64,000 nucleotides of DNA from Corynespora cassiicola (Eukaryota > Ascomycota > Dothideomycetes > Pleosporales > Corynesporascaceae). Where the stretch lies: contig JAEUWY010000015.1 in assembly GCA_022059125.1 (NCBI GenBank), forward strand, positions 496,001-560,000, written 5' to 3'. Both the position numbers and the translations under genes were made by a program. The notes under the pieces were generated by a model. It made no database searches. It had not been told where the DNA came from and worked only from the letters and a program-made list of their open reading frames with translations. Below, piece by piece: positions 11,519 to 23,628 of this stretch. Within the stretch, counting starts at the first letter, position 1; each line of letters opens with the position of its first letter.

Positions 11519-12944
11519 ATGGCTGCCCCCACGACCGACGGCGGCGACATCGTCGAGCAGTACAACCTGCTCCCCAAGCTCATGCCGAACCTCGACCGCC
11601 ATCTGATCTACCCGCTGCTCAACTTCTCCAGCGACGAGGATGCCGAGCAGCCCATCGACCAGAAGAAGCTCCTTCTCGAGCTGCTCAAGCCCACCAACAT
11701 GACCGACTTCGTCGGCCAGCTGTACCAAGAGATCCACAATCTCGACGACATGCCCGACGAGTACAAGAAGAAGCGCGACGAGGTGCTGAAGAGGCGGGAC
11801 CAGCTGGAGGAGGAGACGAGCAAGCTGTCGGGCCTGCTGGACGACGAGAATGTCGTCACCAACCTGCGCAGCGACAAGCAACAGAACTTGCAGTACCTGA
11901 AGGAGAGCCACGGCGTCACCCTCGACATGGTCAACCAGCTTTATGAGTTTGGCTTGTTCCAGTACAGCTGCGGTGTCTACCCCCATGCTGCCGACCTGCT
12001 CTACCGCTTCCGTGTTTTGGTATGCGCTGACCATGTGCCCTTGCAACACGTACCATGCTAACCCCCGCCAGACTACCGATAATGACAAAGAGCGTGAGGC
12101 CACCTGGGGCAAGCTAGCCTGTGAGATTTTGTCGGTGAACTGGGACTCTGCCATGGAGGAGATCAACAAGATTAAGGAGCAAATCGACACCCGCCTCTTC
12201 AACAACCCGCTGGCACAGCTTCAGCACCGGACCTGGCTGATCCACTGGTCGCTGTTCCCCCTCTTCAACCACGAGCCCGCTCGCGAAACCCTCACCGACA
12301 TGTTCTTCTCCCCCGCATACATCAACACCATCCAGACCAACTGCCCCTGGATCCTGCGCTACCTCGCTGCTGCCGTCATCACCGGACGAAACCGCGGCCG
12401 CAACTCCAACCAGTACCAGAAGCAGCTCAAGGACCTGATCCGCATCGTCAGGCAGGAGGGCTACGAGTATAGCGACCCTGTCACCGACTTCATCAAGGCC
12501 CTGTACATCGACTTCGACTTCGAGGAGGCCCAGAAGAAGCTTGGCGAGACCGAGGAGATTCTCAAGAACGACTTCTTCCTGTTGGGTGCCGCTGATTCTT
12601 TTGTGGATGCTGCCCGCCACCTCATTTCCGAGTCATACTGCAAGATCCACCAGAGAATCGATATCAAGTGAGTTTTTTTCCTTTTCCCCCAGATATTGTC
12701 CTGAGCACCGAGTTCCTAACCCCCATACAGGGACCTCTCAACTCGCCTCGGCCTGTCACAAGACGAGGGCGAGAAGTGGATCGTCAACTTGATCCGCGAC
12801 ACGCGTGTCGATGCTAAGATTGACTACCAGGCCGGCACTGTGGTCATGAACCACCCACCACAGTCAGTCTACCAACAGGTCATTGAGCGGACGAAGGGAG
12901 GCTTCTTCAGAACCCAAGTCCTGAGCGCCGCCGTAGCGAAATGA
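11519..12944 (+). CDS. INT6: Eukaryotic translation initiation factor 3 subunit E (eIF3e/Int6)
   Basis: Exons 11519-12019, 12072-12667 and 12731-12944; introns of 52 and 63 nt; predicted 436 aa, usual for the family. The N-terminal region has [17 protein letters not shown], the conserved Int6 start, followed by a charged helical stretch ([20 protein letters not shown]). The middle contains [13 protein letters not shown] and [14 protein letters not shown]. The C-terminal half (about 240-400) is the PCI domain with [15 protein letters not shown] and [26 protein letters not shown]. eIF3e is a peripheral subunit of eIF3, which recruits mRNA and initiator tRNA to the 40S ribosome. Codon usage is strongly C-ending, consistent with high expression. 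Confidence 0.95.
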
Positions 12945-15900
12945 GTGAGGCAAGGTTTTTTCTATTGTTGGATGCTCTTCTGACTTCAGAGGAACGGGTT
13001 CACCCTTGTGGGGATGCAGACAGAGGATCGAGCACGAAAGAAAAGTCCAAGATCTCGGGGGAGGGGGGGGCCGGGCGTCATAGAGCATCTTTGGGTTCTG
13101 GGAGACTGACGATGTGCTCTGGCTTGATATTGCCACGAGCTCGCATAATGCATGGTTCATGGGCGTCGGGCTTCTCGTACAGTAGCAGCAAGATGCATTG
13201 TAGGCTTGGAGGATAGAGCAACACTTCTTTGCCCTGTATTCGTACACGGCTATTGCGACAGGAAATGAATGACAACCTCGATTTGAATGTTCAGTTCGCC
13301 TCTTCCTTCGCTCATCTCGTGCAAACCGTGTGCCGTGACTTCCACTCGATTTCTCCGTACCTAGGTACCTAGCCAACTCTTGGTGGGTGCCCACCTGGGC
13401 AGGCACAGCTGCCAGTTGCTACCCGACCTCAAAAGCTAATTCCAGCATGTCAAAGGACGCATCACTACCCAGCTAGGTTCGTGGCGTGCACGCTCGGTGC
13501 ACAAAAAAGCCCGACGCGAGGGAAGGAGCTTCGCAGGCCGTCGTCGGACCCTCTCCCCGATTGGTTGAGTCGCACTGGAACTTCATCCCGACACCCCCCT
13601 TCGCGCAGCAGAAAAGGTGCAGACCGACATGTCCTTATCCCGCCCACACCACGTCGACCCCGCCTTGCAAACAAGCCCTAGGGCAGAGAGACGGACGGAC
13701 ATGCAAGCAAGCAGGGTGGGGGTCTCCAGGCCTCCCAGCTGTTTCCAGCCAGAAACGATCCGACAAACCTAGAAGGGGGAGGACAAAAGGAAGCAAGCGA
13801 TTTGGAATATCAAGGGTGCACACCTGCAATCCGGCCCTCGAGATTCTCATCTGAAAAGGGCATCGCGTCCCAGTAGGTCGCAACGGCAGGACAGGGCACG
13901 GAAACGAGTGCCAGTGGCAAGGCCACTGTATTCCTAATCCGCACAGCCCATCGAAGCCCAACGAATAGACGGTGCGGAAGCACCCAAGCGGTCGATGAAA
14001 TTCCCCGGCTAGGAAAGGCGCCTACTACCTTCCCCTTTGCAGATCGAATGTGCCATGCCCTGAAGCACATACAGGAGGAGCCCGCTTGCAGCCCCTATCT
14101 ACTAGTAGGCATGCTGTTCATCGGCTTTTTTTTTTTTTGGTCATTGTTCATTTTGCCTCCTCGCCCTCCCGGGGCTGTGCGATCGGACCCTTTGAGATCG
14201 GGACAACCCAGTGTGGGGATCCTCGAGATCGAGGCGCTATGCAATTGGTAATCGGGCTATAGACGGGTTCCCCCCCCCCCCCCGCCCCCTGTTCCATGGG
14301 ATTGCACTAGGCCAAGGTGATGGACAATGTGACCTCACATTCTTGCATCGGATTATGGTGATGCCGTTGGGCGTAATGATGAAGTACAATGTGCGGGTTG
14401 ATGATGCTCCCATCTCGGGTCCTGGCTGGGTGTCTGTTGAAGATGACTGTGCAGGCTCCAAACCAAGCAATCATTCAGAAACCTCGCTCCCGCATAGCGG
14501 ATCTTACCAAGAAACCTGTAATCTCGCGGTACGGCTCGGAAAGCTGAAACTTAATGCCCAGAACAGGCACCTCGAAACTTTGTTGGCCATTGCTCGGTCT
14601 TCGGAATAAAGACTTTTCACCATCGTGCCTAGCAATTGTTGGCCTCCTGTTGGGTTCTGACTCTAGCCATGGTACGGGAACACATTGCGAAAAGGCCCTT
14701 TTTTCGTCAAGATCCTCGTTTCGACGGAGCAATAGGCAAATGAGACTACATCCTTGTGGGTGTCCAGGACAAAAGTGACTTTTGTATCCTGCCTCGAGTC
14801 CTAACACGTTGAGTAACATCCCATCGGAGTCTCGAAAACAGCTCGGAAGGCATTGCCGTTGATGAGAAGGGGGACATTGCCAGCTACTACACACAGTACT
14901 ATCTAAATTCAGCTTCAATGTCGAGGCAATGGATATACCTGCTTTGTACCAACCGGACACTCAATTTGAACATTGTATATTTAAGACTACATTTATACTT
15001 TCGGCGAGGAGGGAGGGGTAGACAGTTCGCCTGGTCTGCGTGCGCTTGGCCATTAATGCTGTATTTGAGAGTTGATAAAAGCACACACAGGGGACTAGTG
15101 GAGTCCAAAAGACTCACTCAGGTTCGAATTTCGAAGCTCCTCAACTCAATCTCTAGATACCTCTTGCGCTTATGGCTCCCAGATATTGACCCATAGTATC
15201 GTAGAGCAGGCCTGCTTATAATGTATGCTATGAAGTCCATGTGACAATTCGTATAGAGTAAGGCTGCTAGAAACCTCATCGTTTCATGATCAAACTTGAG
15301 ACTGGCAACGTACTGTGATCTAAATCCAGTTCGGTTTGTCCAGCCATGTATTGTGGTCAACATTGCTCTAAGGAAAACAGCTACCTGAGGATAACAACAA
15401 ACGCAGATCGAGCATTGAGTAAGGTTCCACTGATGCTCAAGGAACTTCAGTGGGGTTAGTGCTTCCTTATCGGGGCGCACTTTGAAAAGTAAACGCGCCT
15501 GTCCAGTTGGGTGTGTTTTGTGCGGCCATTGGCATTAGACGGCCATGGCGACTGACGTGGGCATGCACCAGTAACATTGCACGCGCTCTAGTGACGACAG
15601 CTGTTGTTGTATCTTGCACTTAGTGGCTGGAACATTACCTACATCCCTGAGTATACAATGTTGAAGTGCAAAAGGAAAAATCTATTGATGTGTCAAACAA
15701 GGATTACGACCGGCTGAGCAAGAAAAAAAAGGTGTTTGCACACTTCACCAACATAGCTCTATCTCCCTTTCATAAGGGAACGCAGAGCCATGAATGAATT
15801 AACCTTATAGCGATTAAGGAATTTACCAAGTCATAGAGAAATAATGCCATTTCCCCACATGTCTAGGGCCTTTTTTCCCGATAGATATTAAGGCAGCTTT

Positions 15901-17340
15901 GAAGACTGTTGTGGAGGATGATTGCACGACCAATGGCACAATGGTGGTTGTTGTGATAGAGATCCCATTTCACAAGCGATACGGAATCTTAACAATTGGC
16001 TTGCAGACTGTTGACGGCCTTCAACGATTTGAGATTTTCCATATGAAGGCAATGGCGAGAGTAATACAGCTGTTGTCCCCGAGCACAGTCCTCGCCTACA
16101 GAGCATCCCGCAAGAAGCGGTTAGCAACGAAGCCGCGGTCTAGAGAGATGGACCCAAGGGGGGCATTCCAGTCTCCAGGCTACGGAGCAATAAGTGGAGC
16201 AAAATTATTACAAAAGCGCCCGCAGCTGTATGCACTACCCTATGTGAGTAGCTTATACAGTGTGTTGGCCTGGATTCATGCGCAACGGGTGTGGGGAAAT
16301 GCAGGTAGCCATATCTTCAATACCCACTATGCTCGTGGAACACAAGGGAGCGGAGCAGCAAAGTTATTGACGATGGCTTCTCGTTGTAACGTGCTCCAAG
16401 AGTACATGGGATCATGCCGTTGGTGACGGGAAGTGCCTATCGGCCTGTGAAACCGCAGCCACTGATGTCGAACAAAGCAACGTCATGCCGGTATCTGCAC
16501 TATGCAGGTTATGTTGGGTCTCGCCGAGATCTTTTGGCACCCACCATATTGCTGACGACAATTGACGTTCGAATTGGGGTGGGCCGTGGCGTGACGGCGT
16601 GCTTGTCCAACTTGTGAGAAGTAGGTAGACTAGTTGACCAGACCCAGACCTCATGGGAGCTGGAGTGAATTCCGCATCCCCAGCCAGCCATTGTGTTCTG
16701 CATGGTTAGCTGCAGCAAAAAGCGCACAACCGGACATGAACGGGTAAGAGTGACGGTCGGTACGGCAATCTAACGGCGGAGGAGATGTATCAGAGTCTCG
16801 GGGGTCATGACCGTGGTTGACTCGATACTCAACTTGGGTTTCTGTTTATTGTTGTGCACAGTGGACTCGGGGCGAGACAGGTCCCCACTTGCACGCGATA
16901 TTGATAGCATCAAGTATCGGAGAATTGTGCACGGTGACCACGCGCAGGATGTCTCAGTCCTCTTTGGGCGCCAGTAGAGCGACGGCGGGTCCGTAGAAGG
17001 TGAGGGGAGGTGTGATATGGAAAAGAGGCAGTCGGTCGGCGCCGCTGTCTCAGTTCACCACAGGGCAGACTCCCGACGTGTAGCGGCCTCGGCCATAGAG
17101 CTGGGCATGGGCGACGAGCAGCACAGGCAAAGCGGAGAGGGTGTCAGTCCCAGGCAGTGAGCAGGCAGATTCCGCGGCCAAGGAGAGGGCGTCCTAATGT
17201 CTTACGGATGAAGCGGGAGTTGAAGCTCTCTGGTGCAGAAATGTGAGGGAATTGGAAGGCCCCACACGGCCACTTCCATGGCGCAACATAGAGTGGCCAA
17301 AATAGTAGCAGTGCGGCATGGCGTAAGGTTGAACTCGGAC
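12945..17340. other. Gene-poor stretch (about 4.4 kb)
   Basis: No conserved gene recognised. Several frames of 120-175 codons occur (for example 14211-14609, 14475-14960 minus, 15118-15480 minus, 15899-16426) but none shows domains, plausible intron joins or biased codon use. A run of 14 C lies at 14270-14283. Parts around 15.2-16 kb are more AT-rich than the flanks, which may mean old degenerate repeats; no terminal repeats or transposase motifs are visible. Confidence 0.45.
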
Positions 17341-17658
17341 AGGTGTTTGCATCAAGCGAACTCTCTTTTTGTCAGAGGGCAGTAGGGCACTGGGGCTTGC
17401 GGCTGGCTGGGGGGACGGCGTGCTGGGAGGGGGAGGCCAGAACGACGTGGCGACTGGAGCTTCTCTCGCTGGCTAAAAGGTTGGCGGCTTGCATGCCACC
17501 ACGGGCGCCGCTGGTCAAACCCAAGGATCTGGCACGCAGCGCACAGGCCGGCAGGGGCAGCCGCCGAAGAGCACGCACGTGCTGGCAAAGCACAGGCAGG
17601 CCGCTGATATGAGTGTGACGTCGGCGGGCTCTGGACGGCGACTGACGACAAGTCGAGG

Positions 17659-17687
17659 GCAGCGGCAGCGGCAGCGGCAGCGGCAGC
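17659..17687. repeat. GCAGCG hexanucleotide repeat, about 5 copies
   Basis: Uninterrupted GCAGCG units between AGTCGAGG and TGTGGGCAGG. It is outside any supported coding sequence. Confidence 0.85.
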
Positions 17688-17818
17688 GTGTGGGCAGGTG
17701 GCAGTATTTCCGCGCGCTGGAGATCAGTGGCGTGGGGCCATTGCCGACGACGGAGACGGAGATCGGCCAACGCTCGTGTGCCTGACGCAGTGTGGTAGTA
17801 AGGCAGCTCGCAAGATTT

Positions 17819-17855
17819 CAGGCGTTGCAGGCGTTGCAGGCATTGCAGGCATTGG
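17819..17855. repeat. 9-nt tandem repeat (GCAGGC[G/A]TT), about 4 copies
   Basis: Four nearly identical 9-base units; the sixth to seventh positions switch from GCGTT to GCATT halfway. It is in non-coding sequence upstream of the gene at 19895. Confidence 0.8.
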
Positions 17856-18744
17856 CGGCGGGAAGCAGAGCGGACGGGGAGGGCCCAATGGCGGCAGCGT
17901 GATGCAGCGGTTGGTGTTGCGAAACAGGCCGACAGCAGCAGCATCTAGCACGCATCGTCGCCAGAGGTCCGACGAGCGCGTGGAGACGTCCGATCGATCG
18001 ATCTGCAGAGATCGCGCTAGCCTCATGCGGGCTGGGCCCTTGTCAGATTCGTGGGCGGGCCGGATGCAAAGGTGCTGGAGCCCTCCTGTCCGTGTACGCG
18101 ACCTTCCTTTTTCTCCCGGCTTCCTTTTGCCTCGCCGGCTGCGGATGCAGGAGAGGGAGGGCGAGGGCGAGGGCGAGGGGCCAGCGGCAGGGCCCAATGC
18201 GGCGGCGTGTCTGGCACAGATTGGCCCGCCCGTGGCGATGACAAACGACGGGGGCGCTGCTGGCCGTGTCGAGTGCCAGGCAGAGGTGCCATGGCAGCTG
18301 CTGGTCGCCGTTGCGCTGGAACAGTGAGGGGCCGCCGCTGGGCAGAGGGCCAGGGCTCCAGGGCTCCGTCCAGAGCTGCCTCCAGAGCTCGAGGGCCGCA
18401 GGGCTCGGGGCCTCACGGCCAGCCGGAGTTGGCTCCAGCCAGTGGCTTCTGCGCTTGCGCCGGCATGTGCTTTCGTGCGCGTTCGTGTGCCTTGGTGCGC
18501 CGTCGCGCTCCGAGGAGCCACGGTCGGAGCCACGGTCGCGGCCACGGTGTGGAGGCGGCTGCTGCTGCTGCTGCTGCCAGCCAGCGGAACGTGGTGGCAG
18601 CGCGACGTAGGTGGTGGATGGGCGCGCGGGCGCTTCTTTGACGCGGGCTGGGTGTCTGTCGGGCGTGACACAACGAGACGAGATGCTAGCGCGAGCGAGG
18701 GCGCGATGCAGCGGCAGGCCGGCGTGTGGTTGGCCGGGCGCCGC

Positions 18745-18776
18745 CGGGGCAGGGCAGGGCAGGGCAGGGCAGGGCG
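18745..18776. repeat. GGGCA pentanucleotide repeat, about 6 copies
   Basis: G-triplet-containing units at regular 5-base spacing on the + strand, so four or more G-tracts lie within 30 bases and a G-quadruplex is possible. The array lies at the point where strand composition flips from G-rich to C-rich. Confidence 0.85.
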
Positions 18777-18780
18777 GGCA

Positions 18781-19894
18781 GACAGAACAGCAACGCAACC
18801 CACCCTCTCTCCACACTTGTCGCCGCGCGGAGTCGCAGCAGCGGGCGGCCAGTGGGCATCACTGGGCTTGCACACGCCCCCGGGCACGCCCCCTCTCCTC
18901 CCCTCGACCGCGCTTTATCAACGAGCATCGCCCTCCTGGGTCGACGAGGCCCCTCTGCTGCTCTGCGACCAACACACAGTCCCGCCCGAGCCCTTGTTTT
19001 TTTTTGTGCCTGGCCCGCCAGCCCCCAGACGCTTTGCTTCTTCGCCCTGCTGTCTGTCCTCGCTATTAGGCAGGAACCCGCTGTCCCGCTGTCCCAGCAA
19101 CCCAGCTACCCAGCTGCTCTGCTGCTCTGCTCAGCTCAGCTCTCCGCCGTCTTTCCTCCAAGCAACACTCGAATCTCGACCTCGACCCTTGACCATCGAC
19201 CCTCGAACCGCGCAGCCTGCAGCCCGCTGCTCCCCCGCCCAGCGCTGCTTTGGACGCCCACAGCACAGCCCTGCCCGCTCGGCGCCAGCTCGGAGCTGTC
19301 CCTCTGATTGACGCGGCTACGCTCCCCGCCCGCATCGACTTGTTTGGCCCATCGGCCGTCTGCCAGCGCCTTTCTCGATCGCCGAACCCCCCGCGCCCTG
19401 CCAAATCTGCATCCTTCGCCATCTGCAGCGTCGCCGTGGCTCCCGCTATCCCACTTTGTTCCGACGTCAACACGCCCGCCATCCTCAATCCAGCGGCCTC
19501 AGTGCCTGTGCCCTGGCGTCGGGAGACAGTTGGTCCTGCTAACTCCGTCCCCCTTCGGCCCATTAGTAGGCCCTGCTCTGCCCTGCCCTCCCCCAGCAAG
19601 TGCCATTGCCACCTCCATTTCCCCTCCCGCCCTGCCTCGCCCTGCCTTCACCCGCTCTGCCTCGCCCTGCCTTCACCCGCTCTGGTCTGCCTCTCTTTCC
19701 CTGCCCGAGCCCTTAAATTCGTCGGGGTCCTCTACCACCTTGCTGCCGCCTGCCACCGTCCTGCCCTGCCAAGGATACATTGCTCTTGTACCGCGTCGCT
19801 CCTGCCGCTGAGTGGACCGCTGCTTCCCCACCGCCACGCGCCTGCCAACCACGACCCACGCCCATAGTCACTGACCGCGCCCTCGACGTCGACC
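18781..19894 (+). promoter_or_regulatory. Long C/T-rich leader or promoter of the gene at 19895
   Basis: About 1.1 kb in which the + strand is C- and CT-rich right up to the ATG at 19895. That is the composition typical of promoters and 5' leaders of filamentous-fungal genes on the coding strand. It carries several ATGs with open frames (for example 19250-19867), which would act as upstream ORFs if the region is transcribed. A 25-base direct repeat lies at 19633-19682. The transcription start cannot be placed from sequence alone. Confidence 0.45.
19633..19682. repeat. 25-base direct tandem repeat, 2 copies
   Basis: Two adjacent identical copies of a 25-base C-rich unit beginning TGCCTCGCCC and ending CCCGCTC, at 19633-19657 and 19658-19682, inside the presumed leader. 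Confidence 0.85.
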
Positions 19895-21308
19895 ATGCCC
19901 GCCGACCGCCGCAGCTTCTCGGCCAGCAAGCCGCTCAAGACGGAGCGCACCCACGAGGAGAACCAGGAACGGTGAGCCCGACCCTTTCAACCCACGGCCC
20001 ATCCCGTGGGACTCGCCACTGACCTGCTCCAGAGCCTACATTGCTGCCTCTCGCCGGAGCGACCGCAGCCTGGAGGCTCGCATCGAGTCTGCTCGCCGCG
20101 CCTCTGAGATCCACAAGAGGCGGACCGGCCGCGCCCTGCGCGTGACCGAGCAAGATGTCGCCAACGAGGAGATGTACGAGGAGGAGGACGACGACCTGCC
20201 CACCCAGTATCAGCGCCTGAATGCCCACCTGCATACCTCGTCGCTTGTCTTCAACCGCAAGCTCCACGACTACCTAGCCACCCAGCACGGCGTCCGGAGC
20301 ATGTACTTCTCGCAGCTGACCCAGCCATTCTACGCCTCTCCGCACATGCAGAATGCTCCCCACGCCATGGGTGCCATGCAGCAGCCTGGCCAGATGGCTC
20401 CCCCCCAGTCCTTCAACCCTTCATCGCCCGCCTTCACCCAGCAGACCCAGCCCTTCAGCCCTCAAGCATTTCAGCAGTCCCAGCAAAGCTACCGACAGTC
20501 CCCCTACATAATACCCCAGCGTCCCACCTCTCACCAACGGTCCGCTTCCATCCCAACGCCGCACCACATGCCCAACTACGGCACCTCGATGCCCCAACCC
20601 ACCGACGCCACCGCAACGACGCCCCGGGATGAGAGCAGGCGCATGTCTCTCCCTCCCCAGAACGTCCAAGCCGGGTATCCTCAGTCATCAGACGCTACTT
20701 CCCGCCCGTCGCCAGCAAGAAGCGCATCGCACAATGCCCTGCAGCAGCCGTCTTCTCCACAGCAAGCTACTTCTAGCGCGTCGACGACGCCTCCATCCGC
20801 AAACGACACACCGCGCTCGCCAGCAGACAACACATCGACATCTGCATTCGCCTTTTCCCCAGCCATCAGCTCCCAGGTCATTGGCATGAACCCGCTATCT
20901 TTGTCGCTACCCCCCGAGTCTCAACAGCTTCTCGGTTCCGCCTTGGATCCAAATGACCCTCGCACTTCCATCTTCATGTCTGGCAGCGACAATTTGCCTC
21001 AGCCCTTCACTGGCACTTATTCATACAACCCTAACCTTCCCGCGAAGTCGTCCCACACAGCCATGGCCCAGACGCTATCCCCGGACAGCAACGTCAAACT
21101 CGACACTGACATCGACCCTACCATCTCCACAGCGCCTTCGTCAGCCATGACAGATAACATGTATTCGCCCAATGGCTTGTTTACGCCGACTTTTGATTAC
21201 GACAACATGTTCGACACTACCCTATCCGGTGATGTCAAGTTTTCCAGCAACGATCAGCTCTCCAAGGAAGTCTTCAACGACGAGGCTTGGGTAAATTGGG
21301 ACGAGTGA
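19895..21308 (+). CDS. Conserved fungal Gln/Pro/Ser-rich protein, possible transcriptional regulator
   Basis: Exons 19895-19971 and 20033-21308, 61-nt intron (GTGAGC..TCCAG); predicted 450 aa. The N-terminal 110 residues are dense and charged (RTHEENQERAYIAASRRS, then SLEARIESARRASEIHKRR, then TEQDVANEEMYEEEDDD) and look like a conserved helical region. The rest is low-complexity Gln/Pro/Ser/Thr with an acidic, aromatic C-terminus (FDYDNMFDT; VFNDEAWVNWDE). That resembles an activation domain, with the helical part as interaction or DNA-binding surface. I see no known DNA-binding domain, so the regulator role is inference from layout. I believe homologues exist in other ascomycetes but cannot name the family. 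Confidence 0.7.
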
Positions 21309-23497
21309 AGACGCACCCCGTTTTCCTCGGTCCATCGAGACGTGTATGGGAGTCTTGTCCTTTTTTTTGTTTTCTCTTCTCTTGTTGGCGTTCAGTACTT
21401 TCCCACGCATGGCTGGATGTCTGCACCCCCTGTTCGTTCTATTGGCTGTCATTGTGCCGTTTTCTGCAGCGGGCGTTCCACTAGTGCTACCGCTCAGCGG
21501 GTCGCAGAGAGCCTGGGCGGCTTTCTCCTCATCCAGTTTCTTTCGGAGAGGTACTTGTGCTATACATTGTTCTGGAGTTGGGTCACGAGTAACGAACAGT
21601 GGCCCGTTTGGGCCGACGGAGTTATACGGCGCAGAGTGGAAAAGTGCGACTGGGACATTGAGATACACACGGGCATTTGTTTTTATGCCACTTTCACGTT
21701 GGACCCAGTATTCTCCTCTCAAGCAGTAGTAGCCAGTCGAGGCGTGGACAGACGATATATAATACCGAAATAAAGTCGATGGTCAATCAGTGCGCCGCAC
21801 ATCACCTAAGTGAAGTAGAAGCCGGGCGACATGGTTCCAGCAGGCGAGGCCGCCGGTCGGCAGCGAAGACGTTCCGTGACGCCGCCCAAAGAACAGCCTA
21901 TTCGAGACGGACGCATGGGAAACGATACCTAGGAGATGATGAAAAGAGCAGGTCTAGTAACGGCGGTGTCTGCCGGGCCGCCCGCACAGGGCCGAATGCA
22001 ACTTGCGACGAGGGGCTAGAGTGGCCCTCCTACCAATCATGCTGGCCAGCTCACCTGCATGTTGTTTGGCAGACTCGCACACACGCACGGCTCGTCGACG
22101 GCTGCGGGCTAGTGAGGGTTCACACGTGCAGGATCCCTTGGCTGACACGGCTAGCGCCACGGTCGCTTTCGCCTCGAGCATGCCTCCCAAGCTGGTGATG
22201 ACTTCTCTTATACAGCACCCGCCGGCCACCCGTTTCGGCTCCATCGCTTGCTGGCCTCCCGCCGGCCACACCTGTCCGTGCCAAATCTCGCCAGCAGCCG
22301 TCCGTGCCTTTTTCCCACCTCCTTGGGCCATCTCGATCCCTCCCATGCTTTTGCATGCACTTGCTTCAGGGGCCCTGCATGCGTCGTGTCGCCGTGTCGC
22401 CGTGTCACCGTGCCACCGTGCCTCTTTGCCTCTACTACGCCTTCCTCTGTGTCTCCCGGGTGTGCGCCCGGGTGCCGTCTTCGAGTCATCTCGTCTCTTC
22501 CACCAGCCGCCCAGGCGGAAACATGCATCGAGAAAACCATGCCTCCGCGTCCCGCTTACCATTTCATCGAGTGGACTTGGACTCCTAGTTCCCTCTAGCG
22601 CAACCTCCCTGTGGCCAGCGGGTGCGGCCCGAGCATAGCCTGGCGAAAGGCAACTTCCAGGGCCATCAAGCTCCGACCTGCTCGCAGAAGCAAACACAAT
22701 TGGTGGCTTGCCTTGGCCATGCCGCGGCTATCCGCGTGCGGTGAAGCCTTCCGTATGCGCCGTGGCTTCTTCCTGCTAGCCAATGTGAAGGGGCGTCTGT
22801 CAGCGATTTGTTTGCCCGTCAGCCTCAAACTCCTCATCGCCACCGCCGTGGGCCCGGGACCTGCTACATTCCTGAAATACAATCAACCAGGGCATCATCT
22901 CTTTCCCTTGGGTACCATCAGCTCACTCGGACGCAACACGACGGTGCATTATGGGTAATGTGCCATGTTCCCTCACGTCACAGACTACCACCGGATACTG
23001 TTTTCTCAATCGTGGCCATCTTTATGGTGCCCATGTCCGGTTTCCCTTCTGTCACTTGCATTACGTGGGGCTAATAGGCCACTTGTGTCCAAAACTTCCT
23101 TTGAAAAAACAGCGCCTCTTTGTTATTGCAGTCACCCCCCGAGGCCTAGCTTCGAGGGCGTATAGTCTGTTACACTGTGCTTCTACTATGAATCCTGGAC
23201 ACGGTACCAGGAGTGCTACGCCTATTCCTATTCCATCCATGGTCAAGTTTCTCTGCAATATCTCAATTTGCCTTTCTGCAGGCTCTGCTTGCATACATGT
23301 CTCCAGTGCACATCTAAACGCTCCCTGATTTAGTCAAGCCCGGGTATTGGGGCGGCATTGGCCCCGCTGAAATGATGAGCACAGCAGTTCAATTGCAACC
23401 CTTGCGTGATACAGTGCATGGTACAATCCTGTACCCAACATTAGGATGGTTGAGTGTAAAGATTAGGATATCCAACAGTGAGACTTTGCCACCTCCA
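21309..23497. other. Intergenic region without a supported gene
   Basis: About 2.2 kb. Frames of 110-250 codons in the GC-rich part (21.95-22.7 kb) occur on both strands at once and lack motifs. Short imperfect repeats of the CCGTGTC/CCGTGCC type lie near 22383-22425. Confidence 0.45.
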
Positions 23498-23505
23498 TAT
23501 AAATA
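23498..23505 (+). promoter_or_regulatory. TATA box of the mucin-like gene
   Basis: TATAAATA, 124-131 bp upstream of the ATG at 23629. It matches the TATA consensus and sits at a sensible distance for a fungal promoter with a roughly 90-base leader. Confidence 0.55.
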
Positions 23506-23628
23506 AGACAGCGTGCACATGAGCCTTCGCCTACGTTCTGGGGGCCTTTTCGTTGGATTCTTTCCTTCGTCACCTGTCATTCGCTTGTTCTCGCCTGTCT
23601 CTCCTGTAGTATCCACTTGCCATCCATT

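Larger units (their letters stand above)
17341..18780. other. G-rich stretch with several short tandem repeats
   Basis: The + strand is markedly G-rich here, the opposite of the next kilobase. It contains five short arrays: GCAGCG near 17659-17687, a 9-nt GCAGGC[G/A]TT array near 17819-17855, GAGGGC near 18153-18180, CTG triplets near 18560-18577, and GGGCA near 18745-18776. Long open frames on both strands (up to 387 codons on the minus strand) come from the high GC content and have Pro/Ala/Arg/Ser composition without motifs. It may be distal promoter of the gene at 19895 or the leader of an unrecognised leftward transcript. Confidence 0.45.

Noticed and set aside
11459..12205. 248-codon minus-strand frame
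   Set aside because: Antisense to eIF3e exons with strong codon bias, which keeps the opposite frame open.
15899..16426. 175-codon plus-strand frame in the gene-poor region
   Set aside because: No motif, no plausible intron partner exons, ordinary composition.
17659..18776. Short repeat arrays as a possible CRISPR or telomere-like element
   Set aside because: Units are 5-9 nt without spacers and not TTAGGG; they are simple-sequence repeats in a eukaryotic genome.
17724..18887. 387-codon open frame on the minus strand
   Set aside because: High-GC low-complexity sequence; overlapping long frames on both strands, Pro/Ala/Arg/Ser composition, no domains or conserved blocks.
21954..22697. 247-codon minus-strand frame
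   Set aside because: GC-rich, overlapped by equally long plus-strand frames; no domain.
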